From the NCBI RefSeq assembly GCF_030845195.1, contig NZ_CP132543.1, positions 1,815,501-1,879,500 on the forward strand: a stretch of 64,000 bases of DNA, read 5' to 3'. The position numbers and the translations under genes are program-made. This DNA comes from Sanyastnella coralliicola (GTDB lineage Bacteria > Bacteroidota > Bacteroidia > Flavobacteriales_D > Sanyastnellaceae). Below the pieces are notes generated by a model, which saw only the letters and a list, made by a program, of their open reading frames with translations, did not search any database and had not been told where the DNA came from. Each line of letters starts with the position of its first letter. Position 1 is the first letter of the stretch. Of the stretch, positions 61,016-64,000 are shown in pieces.

Positions 61016-61537
61016 CTAGCCCTTTTCAGCATTGTCGTAACCAATTTCATCCTTCAATATTTCAAGCTCCAAGGCTTCATCCAAATATGGAGCGAGGTAC
61101 TGTCTAACTTCGATCTCCAACTCATCTTCCGTTCGATTGACAATTTGATTTGAAACTAAATAATACTCATCATCAAGTCTATTTATTTCGGAATACATGG
61201 CCTCAGGAAAATCAAACTCATGGCTCAACTTGTACAAGAGCATTGTCGTTCTGCCAAGACTTAATTGACCGTTTGAATTCAGCGATTGAATAATGCTCAT
61301 TAGTTTATCAGTCTCTACTTGAGATCTATTTGAATTAATGAAGGAGCCAAGAACGTCAATCAGTTTATTTCTTTGGTGTGATGATAGAGAGATGTCTATA
61401 AATAATTCATCAGGTTCACTCTCGCGCATTATCAATTGATCAGAATACTCCACTAATCGCTCTTTGCTGAAAAAATTCATCCTAAGACCCATTTGAAGAA
61501 TAGATAACTCCTCTAGAATTAAGATTGGATTTTTCAT
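61016..61537 (-). CDS. Unrecognised protein, accessory cluster
   Basis: 173 aa, cytoplasmic, mostly helical: LILEELSILQMGLRMNFFSKERL, FIDISLSSHQRNKLIDVLGSF, SLGRTTMLLYKLSHEFDFPEAMYSEINRLDDEYYLVS, and an acidic end. The helix and acidic style is that of immunity proteins, but no family is recognised. Codons are more AT-rich than in the window's core genes. First (from the left) of six genes on the minus strand. Confidence 0.7.
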   Translation of the reverse strand: MKNPILILEELSILQMGLRMNFFSKERLVEYSDQLIMRESEPDELFIDISLSSHQRNKLIDVLGSFINSNRSQVETDKLMSIIQSLNSNGQLSLGRTTMLLYKLSHEFDFPEAMYSEINRLDDEYYLVSNQIVNRTEDELEIEVRQYLAPYLDEALELEILKDEIGYDNAEKG

Positions 61538-61620
61538 TTCGATTCAATTACAATGTCCATGAAACACAGCTGTAGAGTTAAAGAGTATCAATCTGATTAG
61601 TTCTAAAAGCACTATCAAGA

Positions 61621-61938
61621 TTATATCGATAAAAAGAAACCAACAGGGGTGCATAAGTAACCAACCGCGAGTAAGTTCAGAAGAAGTCCGATTCTATGGA
61701 ATCTATTCTTTCTTCTCATTCCAATAATACTCAGCGCCAATGAGACGACCATTGCGATCAAATAAGGTAAAGCAATCTTTATCCCACCTGCAGCCACAAC
61801 TGGTTGCATTGCACCACTATCAGAGTCCAGTGTCGAGGTAATAATACTATACGTCTCTATATCGAATAGCCCCTTATTGACTATGAGAAGTGACGCGATG
61901 ATTATTGAAATCAAAGAAAATTGCTTTCCGACGTTCAT
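61621..61938 (-). CDS. Small three-helix membrane protein
   Basis: 105 aa. Three hydrophobic segments (about 8-27, 52-70 and 82-102: FSLISIIIASLLIV, IALPYLIAMVVSLALSIIG, IGLLLNLLAVGYLCTPVGFFL). The loop between the first two is Ser/Thr/Asp-rich. No family recognised. AT-rich, 23 bases from the upstream gene, probably co-transcribed. Confidence 0.65.
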   Translation of the reverse strand: MNVGKQFSLISIIIASLLIVNKGLFDIETYSIITSTLDSDSGAMQPVVAAGGIKIALPYLIAMVVSLALSIIGMRRKNRFHRIGLLLNLLAVGYLCTPVGFFLSI

Positions 61939-61961
61939 TTAGGCTACTGTTGTATCAAATG

Positions 61962-62375
61962 CTATCCAAAGTGACTAAACCCTTCAGAGAACTCAAATTC
62001 ACCTTCAAACTTTCGTTCAATTTTGTTTTTCATGCTTTCTGAGACAAATAAATGATGGTCGAATTGCCATACGCTTCGTTCATTTTCATCCACAATTTTG
62101 ATTTTATCGATGTCAATGTGCTCCTTGACGATCAACTCAAAGAACTCATCCCATTTTTCGTTGGTAACTCTGCGAAGAATCCGGATCGGGCGTATTTCGA
62201 GCTCATTCGACATCAATTCGTCGAAAACAGAGACAAGTTGTTGATTTATGATAGTGTAATCAAAACCTGTCATCAATAAAGCGAACTCATCATATTTAAG
62301 GATACTGAATGTATTCTCATCCAACCTGAAGAGGTTTATAGAAGAGTGGGTTTTAGCTGCGATGTTATAGATCAT
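61962..62375 (-). CDS. Unrecognised protein, accessory cluster
   Basis: 137 aa. SILKYDEFALLMTGFDYTIINQQLVSVFDELMSNELEIRPIRILRR and HIDIDKIKIVDENERSVWQFDHHLFVSESMKNKIE. Soluble alpha/beta, acidic; an immunity-protein-like look but no known family. AT-rich codons. Confidence 0.65.
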   Translation of the reverse strand: MIYNIAAKTHSSINLFRLDENTFSILKYDEFALLMTGFDYTIINQQLVSVFDELMSNELEIRPIRILRRVTNEKWDEFFELIVKEHIDIDKIKIVDENERSVWQFDHHLFVSESMKNKIERKFEGEFEFSEGFSHFG

Positions 62376-62488
62376 TCCATTAATAATATCTGCGAGTAAG
62401 AAACCACATAAGTAATTGAGGCTCTATTCATCTTTTCGAAAGCAACATGCAATTGTTCGAGGGCTTCAAGTACCCCATATCACCCCAA

Positions 62489-62944
62489 CTATTTAACCTG
62501 AATTCCTCGGTTATGAAAAAACCGCATTAACGCTGTACGTTCTGATGCAACAATCTTCCAGTATTCATCTATTGTTTCAATGACTACGCTGTTGCGTTCA
62601 TTTCTCACGGAAACAATATCTGTGATTCTAATTCTCTGATTTAGAAATGAGAAATCACTCATTAGCTCAATCCAGTCATCTCTAAATTTGATACTTCTGA
62701 ATGTGAAGTTGAGGTACAACCGGATTAGAACCAAGCTTCCTATTATGATTGGGATCACAGTAAAAACAAAGGTCTCAGGGTATGGAAAATCAGTGTCATA
62801 GAGCAAAGCATCAAGAACTCTTACGTGCGCCAGACAATAAATCATTGCAAAAGGAAGGCCAAGTGCAATGAGAAGATTGCTGATCACCACTAACCGAGCA
62901 ATTCCTTTTTGACCGACCCTTCTGATTGACTGTGTAAAATTCAT
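62489..62944 (-). CDS. Membrane protein with a PH-like C-terminal domain
   Basis: 151 aa. Two membrane helices (about 19-40 and 60-80, VVISNLLIALGLPFAMIYC and FTVIPIIIGSLVLIRLYL), then a soluble part FRSIKFRDDWIELMSDFSFLNQRIRITDIVSVRNERNSVVIETIDEYW, whose beta-strand run resembles bacterial PH/YdbT-type domains (inference). Function unknown. Confidence 0.7.
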   Translation of the reverse strand: MNFTQSIRRVGQKGIARLVVISNLLIALGLPFAMIYCLAHVRVLDALLYDTDFPYPETFVFTVIPIIIGSLVLIRLYLNFTFRSIKFRDDWIELMSDFSFLNQRIRITDIVSVRNERNSVVIETIDEYWKIVASERTALMRFFHNRGIQVK

Positions 62945-63015
62945 GAAGTTCTAAGAATTCTCCATTCACCCTTAATGAGTGCTTTACTGAATTGACTGCC
63001 TCTTATTCGCTTTAT

Positions 63016-63498
63016 TTACTCAACAGTGATCGGAGCAGCTTCTGACTGATAGTTGGTCATTATCTCCTGAATCTCATCGTCAGTTAGAATCTGCAATTCT
63101 GAATTTTTAATTGCCTTTTCAGCCGGCATCATGGAACGTAAGAGGATTAACTTGAAAGCTTCTTGGCGGTTCTCAAGCTTTTCTGGTTCTGAATTCTTCT
63201 TTTCAAATGCTTGATAAGCCGCGACCATATTCAGCCAGACATTGATCTCCCTATTCGGATTTTGGTCTCTCTTAAAATTGGTGATCGTCTCCTCAAGAGA
63301 GACTGGAAACACTTCATACAAACTCTCATGGATGAAGGTTATTTGGCTCAATTGGTCCTCTGTTAAAGTATCGTGTCTGATTGGACTTGGAGTCAAATCT
63401 TCAGCGTCAACAATTTGAACGCTCGAATCTGATGCCTCTGGTTCAGTGCATGCGAAGCACAGGAGAGATAATAAAGTAACGAGGAACAGTTTATTCAT
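63016..63498 (-). CDS. Lipoprotein of unknown function
   Basis: 160 aa. Lipoprotein signal (MNKLFLVTLLSLLCFAC, Cys 17), an acidic linker and a helical domain (EDQLSQITFIHESLYEVFPVSLEETITNFKRDQNPNREINVWLNMVAAYQAFEKK, ILLRSMMPAEKAIKNSEL). No family recognised. It lies 7 bases downstream of the gene at 63844, same strand. Confidence 0.75.
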   Translation of the reverse strand: MNKLFLVTLLSLLCFACTEPEASDSSVQIVDAEDLTPSPIRHDTLTEDQLSQITFIHESLYEVFPVSLEETITNFKRDQNPNREINVWLNMVAAYQAFEKKNSEPEKLENRQEAFKLILLRSMMPAEKAIKNSELQILTDDEIQEIMTNYQSEAAPITVE

Positions 63499-63505
63499 GT
63501 CGATT

Positions 63506-63844
63506 TTATGTCTGGTTTAATCTCTGTTCTATTTTGTCAATCTGACCGTCCAGAAGAAGTCTGAAATTCTCAATCACTTCGTCCCAGTTTTGAGCAATGC
63601 TCTTCTTGATATTAAACATTGCAGGATCCATGATATCTGGATTTAAATTTAAGGATTGTCTCAAGTACTTGGTTACCTCAAATATCACCTGTTTATCATC
63701 TTCATCATAAACACCAACCCAGAATACACAGTGTTCGTCATCCATGTTCAACGTTTCTTTAATAGCCACTTCAATGGCTTCCATGCTAGGTTCATCAATT
63801 GAGTCTCCCCACCCTTTTTCCAAGTAGCTTTGTGTTACTTTCAT
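63506..63844 (-). CDS. Unrecognised small acidic protein
   Basis: 112 aa. Begins MKVTQSYLEKGWGDSIDEP; HCVFWVGVYDEDDKQVIFEVTKYLRQSL is a beta hairpin plus helix; the end is helical and acidic (DEVIENFRLLLDGQIDKIEQRL). It looks like an immunity-type or small-complex protein, but no family is recognised. Last gene of the cluster; 156 bases to the right edge hold nothing identifiable. Confidence 0.7.
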   Translation of the reverse strand: MKVTQSYLEKGWGDSIDEPSMEAIEVAIKETLNMDDEHCVFWVGVYDEDDKQVIFEVTKYLRQSLNLNPDIMDPAMFNIKKSIAQNWDEVIENFRLLLDGQIDKIEQRLNQT

Positions 63845-64000
63845 TCTATAACATTTTCAATTCGGTCCAATCACTCCGTGAAGTCTGCCTGCAACGAGCA
63901 TCCTACACTGAAAGATCTAGTGACTAATCAATGAATTTCCCTTTACAGCTTGGTCTGTAGAAGTGCAAGAAGTCATTGTGAAATGGTCTTTTCTCCCCTT

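Noticed and set aside
63845-64000. Right-edge stretch
   Set aside because: No frame of useful length, repeat or RNA gene was seen.

Overview
The window looks like a chromosomal segment of a marine-type Bacteroidota bacterium, probably Flavobacteriales (Cryomorphaceae or Schleiferiaceae-like; this is inference). The evidence is C-terminal type IX secretion (T9SS) sorting domains, promoters with the Bacteroidota -7 box TAnnTTTG, tsaD next to a tamB-like gene, DUF5117-type metalloprotease, SprB repeats, ASPIC/UnbV proteins and many short lipoproteins. No rRNA, tRNA, phage, IS element or CRISPR array was seen.

Layout. 1-8.4 kb: a partial gene, a lipoprotein, tsaD, a giant TamB-family gene and htpG. 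8.5-11.3 kb: a LemA/TPM/TPM operon followed by a TerB-J-domain protein. 11.3-16.2 kb: SulP transporter, small zinc-ribbon protein plus msrA, a GT87-type glycosyltransferase and ybaB. 16.2-20.1 kb: a cupredoxin exoprotein and a zincin. 20.1-24 kb: trpB2 with a complete upstream attenuator (promoter, Trp-rich leader peptide, terminator), a Cys-rich protein and a papain-like protease. 24-27 kb: YkuK-like, SRPBCC, glnS and a broken exoprotein gene. 27.3-31.2 kb: a tightly overlapping cytochrome c / beta-barrel operon ending in a GT2. 31.4-36.2 kb: AlbA_2 protein plus Crp/Fnr regulator, and a large SF2 helicase with two membrane helices. 36.2-42 kb: metabolic and stress genes (phosphodiester glycosidase, thioesterase, pirin, YceI) and a TPR-PD40-OmpA-DUF1573 envelope protein. 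42-46.8 kb: prolyl oligopeptidase, a LytTR regulator with a degenerate receiver, clpS, an M48 protease and a truncated hemoglobin. 46.8-59.6 kb: four paralogous FG-GAP/ASPIC-UnbV exoproteins with a penicillin acylase between the first two. 59.7-61 kb: DUF1801 and a methyltransferase. 61-63.9 kb: an AT-rich run of six small unrecognised genes, all on the minus strand.

Three signals lie outside ordinary gene content. (1) An intact tryptophan attenuator sits in front of the stand-alone trpB2. (2) A 16-bp motif, TTTCGCTAGCGCGGAA, occurs five times perfectly and twice nearly so, in all three codon phases and on both strands, in the manner of a DNA uptake or chromosome-organisation sequence. (3) Degenerate tandem arrays with a strict 7-bp period, often as inverted pairs, fill many intergenic gaps (about 0.63, 6.2, 24.0, 31.3, 33.0, 33.4, 39.6, 41.9-42.06 and 60.9 kb) and run into gene ends.
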